Below are positions 35,015 through 42,767 of a DNA stretch of 64,000 nt, in pieces. Origin of the DNA: Pseudomonas canadensis. GTDB lineage: Bacteria; Pseudomonadota; Gammaproteobacteria; Pseudomonadales; Pseudomonadaceae. Within the stretch, counting starts at the first letter, position 1; each line of letters begins with the position of its first letter. The position numbers and the translations under genes are program-made. Where the stretch lies: positions 331,313 through 395,312 of the forward strand of contig NZ_KI628540.1 in NCBI RefSeq assembly GCF_000503215.1, read 5' to 3'. A model generated the notes under the pieces. The model worked only from the letters and a program-made list of their open reading frames with translations. It was not told where the DNA came from and ran no database searches.

Positions 35015-35392
35015 TCACACCAGGATTGCCAGGGACGTGTATTGGGCGACCTGCGGATCGGCGGTCAATAGCTTCATGGGCTCGCTGATGGCGGTCGCAA
35101 CGATGAGCCGATCAAACGGATCCTTGTGACGGTGCTCAAGGTCCTTCACCGCGATCGCATGTTCTGAGGTGATGGGCAGTTCGACGAATCCGCTTTCCAG
35201 GCAGTACTCACGGATTTCATCCAGATCGACGGTGAGTTTCCCCAGGCCGACCTTAATTGACAGTTCCCAGAATGTTGCAGCGCTGATGTAAATCTCTGCT
35301 GCGTTCTCAATCAGCTTCCTGGCTTTGCTGGATAGCTTAGGATCTTCACTCAGCGTCCAAAGCAGAATATGGGTATCCAGCAACATTCTCAT
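35015..35392 (-). CDS. VapC-like PIN-domain toxin
   Basis: 125 residues. PIN-domain acidic residues are present: Asp6 in MLLDTHILLW, Glu in ATFWELSIKVGLGK (about residue 43) and Asp in HKDPFDRLIVATA (about residues 91-95). PIN toxins are ribonucleases. Its ATG overlaps the antitoxin stop (ATGA), giving a coupled type II toxin-antitoxin pair. The TDTHILLW-type subfamily usually pairs with Phd antitoxins, as here. Confidence 0.92.
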   Translation of the reverse strand: MRMLLDTHILLWTLSEDPKLSSKARKLIENAAEIYISAATFWELSIKVGLGKLTVDLDEIREYCLESGFVELPITSEHAIAVKDLEHRHKDPFDRLIVATAISEPMKLLTADPQVAQYTSLAILV

Positions 35393-35628
35393 AAGCGGTT
35401 GCCTTCGAAGGCATCCAGTAGGCCGTCAGGCAAAGGTGCATCGAAGTCTTCAGGAATGACGAGCTTGCCCTTCATTGCACCGATTCTCCGACCCTTGGAT
35501 TTGCCGACGGGCACCAGCTGAGCCATCGCACGCCCATGTTTGGCAATGGTAATGATCTTGCCGGCGGCAGCTTCATCAACCAGCTTCGACAGATTATTTT
35601 TCGCTTCGCCCAGAGGTACGGTTGTCAT
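35389..35628 (-). CDS. Phd/YefM family antitoxin
   Basis: 79 residues from the ATG at 35628, chosen because MTTVPLGEAKNNLSKLVDEA is the standard Phd N-terminus; a longer reading would cross the operator. The core is IITIAKHGRAMAQLVPV. The C-terminal part (PEDFDAPLPDGLLDAFEG) is the usual toxin-binding acidic tail. It is translated just ahead of the PIN toxin and presumably represses the operon via the palindrome at 35644-35665. Confidence 0.9.
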   Translation of the reverse strand: MTTVPLGEAKNNLSKLVDEAAAGKIITIAKHGRAMAQLVPVGKSKGRRIGAMKGKLVIPEDFDAPLPDGLLDAFEGNRL

Positions 35629-35643
35629 GTGGTTATCTCCGCA

Positions 35644-35665
35644 TTTTGGCCAAATATAGCCAAAA
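35644..35665. promoter_or_regulatory. Operator of the Phd/VapC module
   Basis: TTTTGGC-CAAATATA-GCCAAAA, a perfect 7-bp inverted repeat with an AT-rich centre, lies 16 bases upstream of the antitoxin ATG. The site and spacing suit autoregulation by a Phd dimer. Confidence 0.6.
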
Positions 35666-35889
35666 CTACGTGCACTATCAAAGACGGCCAGACCGCTGAC
35701 TGAAGCGGCTCGCGCAGCGCGCGATTTTTTGGGGTAAGTGAATTCCATTGCAGCTCTCTCAAAAAAATATCGTCAGAGTCTGCCTCAGCATGCAGAGGCC
35801 AGAAATACTGGCCCGGAAAATCAGAACGGACCTACCTATTTCTGTAAGGAAATTTCCTTCATAGCGACATTCTTCTCGACTTGGAAAAG

Positions 35890-36822
35890 TCACCGATCCC
35901 AATACGGCACCCCTCCAAAACATTCCACAAAATAATCAATCACCGTCCGCACCTTCAGCGACAAGCGCCGGCTCCCCGGCCACAGTGCCGCAATCTGCTG
36001 CGGCTCCAATGTTGTCGCCACGTCGTACTCCGTCAGCACTGCCCGCAAAGCGCCCGCACGCAAACTGTCGCCGATCAACCACGACGGAAACACCACCAGC
36101 CCCAGCCCCTGCTCGGCGGCGTAGGTGAGCGTGTCGGCATGGTTGCCGGTGATCGGGCCCTTGACGCTATAAGGTGTCCAGTCGCCCTGGCCCTTGCGGA
36201 AAAACCAGCGTTGCTGGCCGGTAATGCCTTTGTAGGCCAGGCACTGGTGGTTGATCAGTTCGTCAGGATGTTGCGGTGCGCCGTGTCGGGCCAGGTAGGC
36301 CGGGCTGGCGGCGATGCGGAAGCGTTGAGGGGCGAAGATGCGCGCCTGCATGCTGGAGTCGTTGAGCACGCCGATGCGGAACAGCAGGTCGGTGCCGTCT
36401 TGCAGCGGGTCGACATAGGTGTCGGTTTGCTGGATATCCAGTTGCAGCTTCGGGTAACGCCGGCACAACTCGCCCAGCCAAGGAGAGAGATGGCGCTGGC
36501 CGAACACCATCGGCGCATTGATGCGCACCAGGCCGCTGGGTTCGCTTTCCTGTTCCTGCAGCGCCTGGCCGGCGGCTTCCAGTTGTTCCAGCATCAACCG
36601 CGCATGTCGTCCGAGCAAGCGCCCGGCTTCGGTAGGGCTGACGGCGCGGGTGTGCCGGTAGAGCAGTTGCTGGCCGAGGGCCTGTTCCATCAGTTGGATC
36701 TGCCGGGAGATGGAAGAGGGCGCCAGGCCCTCTCGGCGCGCCACTTCGGAAAAGCTGCCCAAGTCCAGTACGGCGACGAATAGGCGCAGCGCCTTGAAGC
36801 TCAGTTCATTCAAGCCTTGCAT
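35890..36822 (-). CDS. LysR family transcriptional regulator
   Basis: 310 residues from the ATG at 36822 with a good GGAGG; the much longer reading upstream is spurious. HTH: FSEVARREGLAPSSISRQIQ, then LMEQALGQQLLYRHTRAVSP. The effector domain is of the CrgA-like group (LVRINAPMVFGQRHLSPWLG, GTDLLFRIGVLNDSSMQARI). It is divergent from the tandem YdcZ-type membrane protein genes and likely regulates them. Its downstream side is the 261-base gap before the Phd gene, where only the operator was recognised. Confidence 0.9.
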   Translation of the reverse strand: MQGLNELSFKALRLFVAVLDLGSFSEVARREGLAPSSISRQIQLMEQALGQQLLYRHTRAVSPTEAGRLLGRHARLMLEQLEAAGQALQEQESEPSGLVRINAPMVFGQRHLSPWLGELCRRYPKLQLDIQQTDTYVDPLQDGTDLLFRIGVLNDSSMQARIFAPQRFRIAASPAYLARHGAPQHPDELINHQCLAYKGITGQQRWFFRKGQGDWTPYSVKGPITGNHADTLTYAAEQGLGLVVFPSWLIGDSLRAGALRAVLTEYDVATTLEPQQIAALWPGSRRLSLKVRTVIDYFVECFGGVPYWDR

Positions 36823-36940
36823 CGTGCCTCCAGGCTGTGCGTTTTGCGCAAAGGTGTTGTTGGTATGCTCCCATTTATCGCACAGGACGGCCACCGGATA
36901 ATGCTCGCCATCCAATCCTTTGTAGATGTGCAGGTGGTGT

Positions 36941-37429
36941 ATGCAAGCAAGTTCCATCGAGGGCGTGGCGTTAGCCAAGCCGAAAAAAAACGTCCTGCGG
37001 CTACTGCTTTTGCCGCTGGTGATCGTGGCTGGCATGGGTTTGTCGGTTGAAGCGGGCCTGCTCGGGCCATTGGGTGTGCAGGTGGGGCATTTGTGGGCGA
37101 CGCTGAGCATCTTTGGTGTGGGCTCGGCCATCCTGTTTCTACTGCTGCTGTTCAGTGGCCCGCAAAAGGGCCCGGCGTTGTCCGAGTTGCCGCGCTGGCA
37201 GTTGATCGGCGGTTTGCTGGGGCCGATCTACGTGGTGGTGCTGACCCTGGCCACGCCGCATATCGGCATCGCGATGACCATGATCGCGATTCTTTCGGGG
37301 CAAGTCGGCAAGAGCGTGCTGATCGATCATTTCGGCTGGTTCGGGGCGGCGCGCAAGCGGGTCAATGGCGAGCGCTGGATTGCCCTGGCGCTGATTGTGG
37401 TGGCACTTGTTTTGATTGCGCGAGGTTAA
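36941..37429 (+). CDS. YdcZ/DUF606 family membrane protein (first of a tandem pair)
   Basis: 162 residues from the ATG at 36941 (AGGTGG upstream); a GTG at 36965 is possible. Five membrane segments (LLLLPLVIVAGMGLSVEAGL, LWATLSIFGVGSAILFLLLL, LIGGLLGPIYVVVLTLATPH and two more). DUF606 proteins are half-size members of the drug/metabolite transporter superfamily and often occur as pairs that form a heterodimer; the next gene starts 4 bases after this stop. The substrate is unknown. Confidence 0.8.
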   Translation: MQASSIEGVALAKPKKNVLRLLLLPLVIVAGMGLSVEAGLLGPLGVQVGHLWATLSIFGVGSAILFLLLLFSGPQKGPALSELPRWQLIGGLLGPIYVVVLTLATPHIGIAMTMIAILSGQVGKSVLIDHFGWFGAARKRVNGERWIALALIVVALVLIARG

Positions 37430-37433
37430 GGCG

Positions 37434-37886
37434 ATGAACCTGATTCTGTTACTGGTAGTAGTAGTCGCCGCAGGTGCGGTGTTGAGTGTGCAGGCCGCCA
37501 TCAATGGTCGCCTGGGCCAGACGGTGGGTGTATTGCGCGGCAGCCTGGTGACTTTTGGAGTGGGCGCGATTGTCACTGCGTTGTTGATCCTGTTCTTTGA
37601 ACCCGCCCAGGCAGTGAGCTTGCTGGATGTGCCGAAATGGCAACTCACGGGGGCCTTGTTCGGAGTGGTGTACATGATGGTGATGGTCGGCGCGGTGCCT
37701 GTCGTCGGCACGGCGGTAGCGACGGTGGCGGTGATCGTCGGGCAATTGGGCATGGGCATGCTCATCGACAACTTCGGTTGGCTGGGCAATCCGGCGATTG
37801 AATTGTCGGGTGCGCGGATTGTGGCGATGGTCTGCCTGGCCCTGGCCCTGGTGTTCATGTACCGCAGCAATACCCGCGCCGACTGA
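37434..37886 (+). CDS. YdcZ/DUF606 family membrane protein (second of a tandem pair)
   Basis: 150 residues from the ATG at 37434. Five membrane segments; internal similarity to its neighbour is evident (QAAINGRLGQTVGVLRGSLV, WQLTGALFGVVYMMVMVGAV, IVGQLGMGMLIDNFGWLG versus LSGQVGKSVLIDHFGWFG in the first gene). The pair is a recent-looking duplication with a shared promoter opposite the LysR gene. The two probably assemble as an antiparallel heterodimeric carrier. Confidence 0.8.
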   Translation: MNLILLLVVVVAAGAVLSVQAAINGRLGQTVGVLRGSLVTFGVGAIVTALLILFFEPAQAVSLLDVPKWQLTGALFGVVYMMVMVGAVPVVGTAVATVAVIVGQLGMGMLIDNFGWLGNPAIELSGARIVAMVCLALALVFMYRSNTRAD

Positions 37887-37975
37887 CGGTTTGAACCATC
37901 GCCGACGGGCCGCAGTCACTCTTTAAGGTGCCGGCGCCCGCCGCACCGGGACGACCAAGAAAAAGGAGTCTGACC

Positions 37976-38146
37976 ATGCCAGATAAGACCTGTGCCTGCC
38001 CACACTGCAAGTGTGTGCTGGGAGCTGACGCGGTAATGAAGGACGGCAAGGGCTATTGCTGTCAGGGCTGTGCGGAGCACCATGCGCATGGTGAGCCGTG
38101 TGCGGCGGCAACCGGGTGCGAGTGTGCCAAATCCGCCAAAGGTTGA
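37976..38146 (+). CDS. bmtA: Bacterial metallothionein
   Basis: 56 residues from the ATG at 37976 with AAGGAG upstream. Ten Cys (6, 8, 11, 13, 28, 29, 32, 42, 48, 50) and four His (10, 35, 36, 38) follow the SmtA/BmtA pattern CACPHCKC...YCCQGC...CEC. It binds Zn2+, Cd2+ and related ions in a cytoplasmic cluster. Pseudomonas members carry the variable linker and long tail seen here (ATGCECAKSAKG). A GC-rich hairpin follows 11 bases downstream. No SmtB-type repressor is adjacent. Confidence 0.9.
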   Translation: MPDKTCACPHCKCVLGADAVMKDGKGYCCQGCAEHHAHGEPCAAATGCECAKSAKG

Positions 38147-38156
38147 TGTGTTTGCG

Positions 38157-38176
38157 GGAGCCGGCCAGCCGGCTCC
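38157..38176. terminator. REP-derived hairpin after the metallothionein gene
   Basis: GGAGCCGGC-ca-GCCGGCTCC is a perfect 9-bp hairpin with TATTATT after it. It is half of a Pseudomonas REP and probably serves as terminator for both the metallothionein gene and the convergent gene at 38179. Confidence 0.55.
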
Positions 38177-38178
38177 TA

Positions 38179-38451
38179 TTATTGGCGTTCGAGTTCGAGC
38201 CGCAGGCTATGGTCGGCCAGGTGTCGACGATGCTTCACCACGCCACGGGTACGTCGTCCCTCCAGCGCAAACACCACCGTCTGCGCGTCACGTAGATCGT
38301 CCGGCAACGGTTGAAACACTTTCAGTACCGTCCCACCCGCTTGGTGTTGCAAGCTCACTTGGCATTCGACATGCCGGGTAATCGGCCCGAACAGGGTGTC
38401 CTGGGTGTAGTCGATCCGTGCCATGCCGTTGACCGGCAGTATTGCATCCAT
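38179..38451 (-). CDS. Small conserved protein of unknown function
   Basis: 90 residues with a strong AAGGAG before the ATG at 38451. No signal peptide or membrane segment. The protein is polar with beta-strand character (ARIDYTQDTLFGPITRHVEC, TVLKVFQPLPDDLRDAQTVV). I do not recognise the family. It is divergent from the AraC gene and convergent with the metallothionein gene. Confidence 0.55.
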   Translation of the reverse strand: MDAILPVNGMARIDYTQDTLFGPITRHVECQVSLQHQAGGTVLKVFQPLPDDLRDAQTVVFALEGRRTRGVVKHRRHLADHSLRLELERQ

Positions 38452-38597
38452 GGTCTCTCTCCTTGATCAAGCCTGTAGCGCACGCGTCCGAGCTGTGTCG
38501 GTATAAGCCAATGATCCGCGTGACCCGTAAAAATTCACTCGGATTGTCGAACGGTGGTCATTACCATGGCGGCTCACCCTTGATTGATGTGTACATC

Positions 38598-39362
38598 ATG
38601 GCCCTGGCTGCGCCTCCCGACCTCAGTGATCACGCCGTCCCCGTGCAGCCCTTGGCGCGTACCTATCCGCGTGGACTGTACGTTGAGCCCCATAGCCATG
38701 ACTGGGGCCAATTGCTCTACGCCATGAGCGGCGTGATGTGGGTCGAGACGCCGCGCGAAGCCCTGGTGGTGCCGCCGCAGCGTGCCGTCTGGCTGCCGCC
38801 CGGGGTGGAACACGGAATTCGCGTGGTGTCGGATTTGCAGATGCGCAATATCTACTTGCGTCCGGCACTGGCGGCCACATTGGACAGCCAGGTGCAGGTG
38901 ATCGAGGTCGGTGGGTTGCTGCGTGAACTGATCGTCACACTGGTGGACCAGGGCGATAACGGCGATGCGGCGTATTACGACGCCGTGGTCAGCCTGGCCT
39001 TGCTGGAATTGCAGCGGGCGCGCCGCTCGCAGATCCGCATCGCGATGCCGGTGGATGCCGACCGTCGACTGATCAGTGCGTGCCAGGCGGTCATGGCTGC
39101 GCCATCGCTGGAGATTGCTTTCGAACAGCATGCCGAAGCCGCCGGAGCCAGTGTGCGTACCTTGTCGCGGCTGTTTCAGAATAACCTGGGCATGGGCTTT
39201 GCCGAATGGCGCCGCCAGGTGCAATTGGCCACGGCGGTGGCGGAGTTGATCCAGGGCCAGCCAGTCAGTGCGATCGCACGCTCCCTCGGCTATTCCCCCA
39301 GCAGTTTCAGCGACATGTTCCGACGCGAACTCGGTATAGCGCCTTCGCAGTACATCGGCTGA
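38598..39362 (+). CDS. AraC family transcriptional regulator with cupin N-terminus
   Basis: 254 residues if started at the ATG 38598, where the cupin begins (MALAAPPDLSDHAVPV); an ATG at 38511 would add 29 residues of low similarity, and neither start has a clear ribosome-binding site. Cupin motifs EPHSHDWGQLLYAMSG and VPPQRAVWLPPGVEHGI, then the C-terminal HTHs (HAEAAGASVRTLSRLFQNNL and VSAIARSLGYSPSSFSDMFR). It precedes the XapX and oxidoreductase genes in the same direction and may control them. Confidence 0.85.
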   Translation: MALAAPPDLSDHAVPVQPLARTYPRGLYVEPHSHDWGQLLYAMSGVMWVETPREALVVPPQRAVWLPPGVEHGIRVVSDLQMRNIYLRPALAATLDSQVQVIEVGGLLRELIVTLVDQGDNGDAAYYDAVVSLALLELQRARRSQIRIAMPVDADRRLISACQAVMAAPSLEIAFEQHAEAAGASVRTLSRLFQNNLGMGFAEWRRQVQLATAVAELIQGQPVSAIARSLGYSPSSFSDMFRRELGIAPSQYIG

Positions 39363-39451
39363 GGAGTTGGCCGAAATTCTGAAGCACTTGGCCGATGCTT
39401 CAGGAAGGTGCCCTCTACACTGAGCGCATCCACCCACAAGGCGCTACCCCC

Positions 39452-39625
39452 ATGAACTACCTGATTTCCCTCGCCATCGGCCTGTTTGTCGGCGTGATCT
39501 ATGGCGCCTTGGATTTCCGTTCGCCCGCACCGCCGGCCATCGCCCTGGTGGGCCTGATGGGCATGTTGCTGGGTGAAAAGCTCTGGCCCATGGGGCGGCA
39601 GCTGGTGGGCACTTGGTTCTCCTGA
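39452..39625 (+). CDS. XapX domain protein
   Basis: 57 residues from the ATG at 39452. Two membrane helices separated by a short loop (YLISLAIGLFVGVIYGALDF and IALVGLMGMLLGEKLW) with the SPAPPAIALVGL and GE motifs of XapX (DUF1427). The role is unknown; XapX genes often sit next to AraC or oxidoreductase genes. The next gene starts 30 bases later. Confidence 0.8.
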   Translation: MNYLISLAIGLFVGVIYGALDFRSPAPPAIALVGLMGMLLGEKLWPMGRQLVGTWFS

Positions 39626-39655
39626 TCTCTTTTTTCACTTCGATGGATATTGGCC

Positions 39656-40615
39656 ATGAAAGCACTGCAATTTTCCGCCACCGGCGACCTCGCCGCCCTG
39701 CGCTTCGTTGATGTCGCCACCCCGGTGCCGGCCGCCGGTGAAGTACTGGTGCAGGTCAAGGCCGCCGGCCTTAACCCCAGTGACGTCAAAAACGTGCTTG
39801 GTCGCTTTCCCTACACCACTTTGCCGCGCATTCCCGGTCGTGATTTTGCCGGTGTGGTGGTGGAGGGACCGCAGGAACTGCTGGGCCAAGAGGTTTGGGG
39901 CACTGGCCGTGACCTGGGTTTTTTTGCCGACGGTTCCCACGCCCAGTACCTCACTGTGCCGGCCAAGGGCGTGGCGCATAAGCCCAGCCATTTGAGTTTT
40001 GCCCAGGCCGCCAGCCTCGGTGTGCCCTATACCACCGCCTGGGACGCCCTCGAGCGCAGTGGTGTGACCCAAGGCACGCGCCTGTTGGTGATCGGTGCCA
40101 ATGGCGCGGTCGGCAGCGCCACCCTGGCCCTGGCAAAAATCCGTGGCGCCCAGGTGCTGGCCGCTGTACGTCGGCCAGAGCAGGCCGAGGTATTGCAGGC
40201 GCAAGGTTGTGAAGCGGTTACCTTAGGCAAACCGGAAGAGCTCGGTGCGCAGGTCAATGCGGTATTCAAGGGCGGCGCTGATGTGATCTTCGACACCACC
40301 GGTTTCTGGCTGCCGGCGGCCGTTGCAGGTTTGGCGCCGTTCGGTCGCATCGCGATCATCGCCGCGCCGGTGGACGGTCATGTACAACTGCCGGCGCTGG
40401 CGCTGTATCGCAAAGGCGGCTCGGTGGTGGGGATCAACTCGTTGCTCTACAACTGCGAGCAATGCGCGGTGATGCTGGAGCAGTTCGGGCGTTTCTTTGA
40501 TGAGGGCTTGTTGCCGTTGCCCACCGGCCTGCATGAAGTGGCGCTGGCCGATGGGGTGCAGTGCTATGAGGCCGTGAATCAAGGCAGCGCAGACAAAATC
40601 ATCTTCCTGCCTTGA
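39656..40615 (+). CDS. Zinc-type alcohol dehydrogenase / quinone oxidoreductase (MDR family)
   Basis: 319 residues from the ATG at 39656. GroES-like N-terminus (AAGLNPSDVKNVLGRFPY, IPGRDFAGVVVEG) and a Rossmann NAD(P)H domain (LLVIGANGAVGSATLALAKI, about residues 143-162). The catalytic and structural Zn ligands of classical ADHs are not evident, so this is of the zeta-crystallin/quinone oxidoreductase type. It reduces an unknown carbonyl or quinone. It is co-directional with XapX and AraC. Confidence 0.85.
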   Translation: MKALQFSATGDLAALRFVDVATPVPAAGEVLVQVKAAGLNPSDVKNVLGRFPYTTLPRIPGRDFAGVVVEGPQELLGQEVWGTGRDLGFFADGSHAQYLTVPAKGVAHKPSHLSFAQAASLGVPYTTAWDALERSGVTQGTRLLVIGANGAVGSATLALAKIRGAQVLAAVRRPEQAEVLQAQGCEAVTLGKPEELGAQVNAVFKGGADVIFDTTGFWLPAAVAGLAPFGRIAIIAAPVDGHVQLPALALYRKGGSVVGINSLLYNCEQCAVMLEQFGRFFDEGLLPLPTGLHEVALADGVQCYEAVNQGSADKIIFLP

Positions 40616-40624
40616 TCCTGGTGG

Positions 40625-41650
40625 TCAGGCCTCGGGAACACCGTTCTTCCACGCCGACCAATTCTTGAGGATCGCCTGTACCAACGGGTTGCCCGTGCGG
40701 TACAGGTTTTCCAGCGCCGGCACAAAACCGCCCTGATCCGCGTACTTCAGCAGGTTGTCCACTTCGCTGTAGCCAGGGTACGGACGGTCGAAGTCCGAGC
40801 CTGCACGCACCACCGCCAGGCGCTGGATATCCACCAGACCTTCGCGACTGGCGCGCAGCAGGGCTTCGTAGGTGGAGTTGTCTTCCTGTTGGGTGGTGCA
40901 GTATTCACCTTTGTTGTCGGTCAGCAACTTGGTCCAGACTTCGGCGCGTTCGCTCAGGCGTGTACCGGAAAACCAGGTGTTGCCCGCCAGGGTGTCGCAG
41001 CGGGTGACTTCCGGCGGTTGATTGGCCGGGGCGGCGGGGTAGTGTTTACGCCAGGCGGCGGACTCCTTGCTTTCGGTCAGCTCCACTTTTTGTGACAAGG
41101 CAAACGCCTTGGCCTGCAACTTGGGGTTCAGCTCAAACACTTCGGTCTTGTAGTCCAACGGTGGTTTTTCGTTGGGACCTTTGGTGTTGATGCCGATATA
41201 GCCCGTCGGCCAATCCTTGGGCGCATCCCGTGAGTCCAGCTCCCACTGGGTGCCGAATTCCACCAGGTAATGGGCCCAGGCTGCGGTGCCGATGGTGCCG
41301 TGCTTGGGGCTGATGCCGGCGATCCCGGCGATCAGGAAATAGCTCTGGCGCAGGTCGAATTTGGGCGACAAGGCCAAGGCCAGCGTGGACGCGGCGGCGT
41401 TGGTCTGGCCCATGCCAGTGGCCAGCAGGCACACGTCCTGGGTGTTGCAGCGGATTACCGGGTATTCGGCGGACAGCCCTGGGACGCGGACTTCCTGCTT
41501 GAGCTCCAGGCGATCGATCCAGGTTTGCGCCTCAGGGGCGAACATGGTGATCAGCATCACCTTGGGTTTGATCGGTGCGGTATCGGCCAGCACCACGTGG
41601 GGCAGCAGCGCCAGGCCGACCGCCATGGAGAAACGTGTAAACGCGTTCAT
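40625..41650 (-). CDS. NUP family purine nucleoside permease
   Basis: 341 residues with a signal peptide (VVLA-DTAP at about residue 23). The family pattern includes PKVMLITMFAPEAQTWIDRL, CLLATGMGQTNAAASTLAL, YFLIAGIAGISPKHGTIGTA and VRAGSDFDRPYPG near the C-terminus. NUP proteins were defined from a Candida nucleoside permease and resemble nucleoside phosphorylases in fold, so the bacterial secreted form may bind or cleave nucleosides. It is 14 bases downstream of the Tsx-like porin gene; together they form a nucleoside uptake/scavenging operon. Confidence 0.85.
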   Translation of the reverse strand: MNAFTRFSMAVGLALLPHVVLADTAPIKPKVMLITMFAPEAQTWIDRLELKQEVRVPGLSAEYPVIRCNTQDVCLLATGMGQTNAAASTLALALSPKFDLRQSYFLIAGIAGISPKHGTIGTAAWAHYLVEFGTQWELDSRDAPKDWPTGYIGINTKGPNEKPPLDYKTEVFELNPKLQAKAFALSQKVELTESKESAAWRKHYPAAPANQPPEVTRCDTLAGNTWFSGTRLSERAEVWTKLLTDNKGEYCTTQQEDNSTYEALLRASREGLVDIQRLAVVRAGSDFDRPYPGYSEVDNLLKYADQGGFVPALENLYRTGNPLVQAILKNWSAWKNGVPEA

Positions 41651-41664
41651 CTAAAGCTCCTCTA

Positions 41665-42612
41665 TCAGAATTGGTAGCCCACGCCGGCGTAGTAACCCCA
41701 GCCGTCGGAACGGGCGCGGAAGTTGCCTTCGCCGAAATTCAACTCACTGCCGTCTTCCCAGTTGCCGCCGTTATGGAAGTAACGGCCGACCAGGGTGAAA
41801 CGCAGGTGGGTGAACGAGTACAGCAACACATTGGTCGCGACCAGCGAGTTGGCGGTGCGCGCCGGGTTGTCCTTGTGCAGGTCGGAGCCGAAATCGTAGT
41901 TGGTGAAGCCGATGTAGGTCAGCGAGGCGCCGTTATCGAATTTGCCGATGGGCACGATGTACTTCATCTGCGCACGGTAGCCATCCCATGAATATTCATT
42001 GCTGGCGCCGTAGTTTTCCCACTGGTAGCGCCCGTAGAAGTTGGCCGACAGGTTCACCCGCGAATGGGTGTCGATGTCGGTGCCGAGGCCGCTGTACAAG
42101 GTGTTGGCGCGGTTTTCCTTGCGGCTGCCATGGTCGTAGATCCAGTCGAACGCTACATACCATTCCTTGAACGGGCCGAAGGCCAGGCTACGGCCCGCCA
42201 GGTAGTCGATGGAGATACGCGGTTCGTGCTCCATGAACACTGGCGAGCCATGGTCCCACACGCCTTTGTCATTACTGTTACCGATGGTGAGAATCTTCGG
42301 CACGTCGACATAGCCGTACAACTCGAACGGCCCTTTGCGGCCGAAGTACTCGTATTCCAGGTAGACATCATCCTGTGGCTTGGGGCCGAAGCTGATGTCT
42401 TTGCTGCCAATCAATGTCAGGTCCTGGTTGAACCATTCCGACAGGTACGCGCCTTTTTTCGCCGGGCTGGCTTGCGGGCTGAGGGTTTCGCCCTGTGCTG
42501 AGTCATCCACGGGTTTTTCCTGCGCCAAAATGGGGGCGCTGAGTACTCCCGTAACGGCGGCCAGTAGCAAGGAAACACCAAAGGAGGCAGGACGCCTTGA
42601 GGTGGAGTGCAT
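41665..42612 (-). CDS. Tsx-family nucleoside-specific outer-membrane channel
   Basis: 315 residues with a signal peptide (PILA-QEKP at about residue 30) and a barrel with Tsx/OmpK features: YLSEWFNQDLTLIGSKDISF, YLEYEYFGRKGPFELYGYVD, EHEPRISIDYLAG, and a C-terminal Phe (YYAGVGYQF). Tsx mediates diffusion of nucleosides. It is the first gene of the tsx-NUP operon, and a LacI-type palindrome lies 75 bases upstream. Confidence 0.88.
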   Translation of the reverse strand: MHSTSRRPASFGVSLLLAAVTGVLSAPILAQEKPVDDSAQGETLSPQASPAKKGAYLSEWFNQDLTLIGSKDISFGPKPQDDVYLEYEYFGRKGPFELYGYVDVPKILTIGNSNDKGVWDHGSPVFMEHEPRISIDYLAGRSLAFGPFKEWYVAFDWIYDHGSRKENRANTLYSGLGTDIDTHSRVNLSANFYGRYQWENYGASNEYSWDGYRAQMKYIVPIGKFDNGASLTYIGFTNYDFGSDLHKDNPARTANSLVATNVLLYSFTHLRFTLVGRYFHNGGNWEDGSELNFGEGNFRARSDGWGYYAGVGYQF

Positions 42613-42686
42613 TGAAAATCCCTATTCGTACGCGGTTTGAACCCGATTCTCCGGGTAAGGGTGAACTTGGCAGGCAAGTTCGTACC

Positions 42687-42698
42687 GCAAACGTTTGC
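42687..42698. promoter_or_regulatory. LacI-family-type palindrome upstream of tsx-NUP
   Basis: GCAAACGTTTGC is a perfect 12-bp palindrome with the central CG and the AAACGTTT core of PurR/RbsR-like LacI-family operators. It is the only such site in the 155-base gap between the AraC gene stop and tsx. No LacI-family gene is in the window, so the regulator must be encoded elsewhere. Confidence 0.55.
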
Positions 42699-42767
42699 AC
42701 AGGCTGTACCAAGTTTGCTCAATGGGTTGATCAAATTGAAAAAAACGGGATTTAGTCGACCTTTTGG

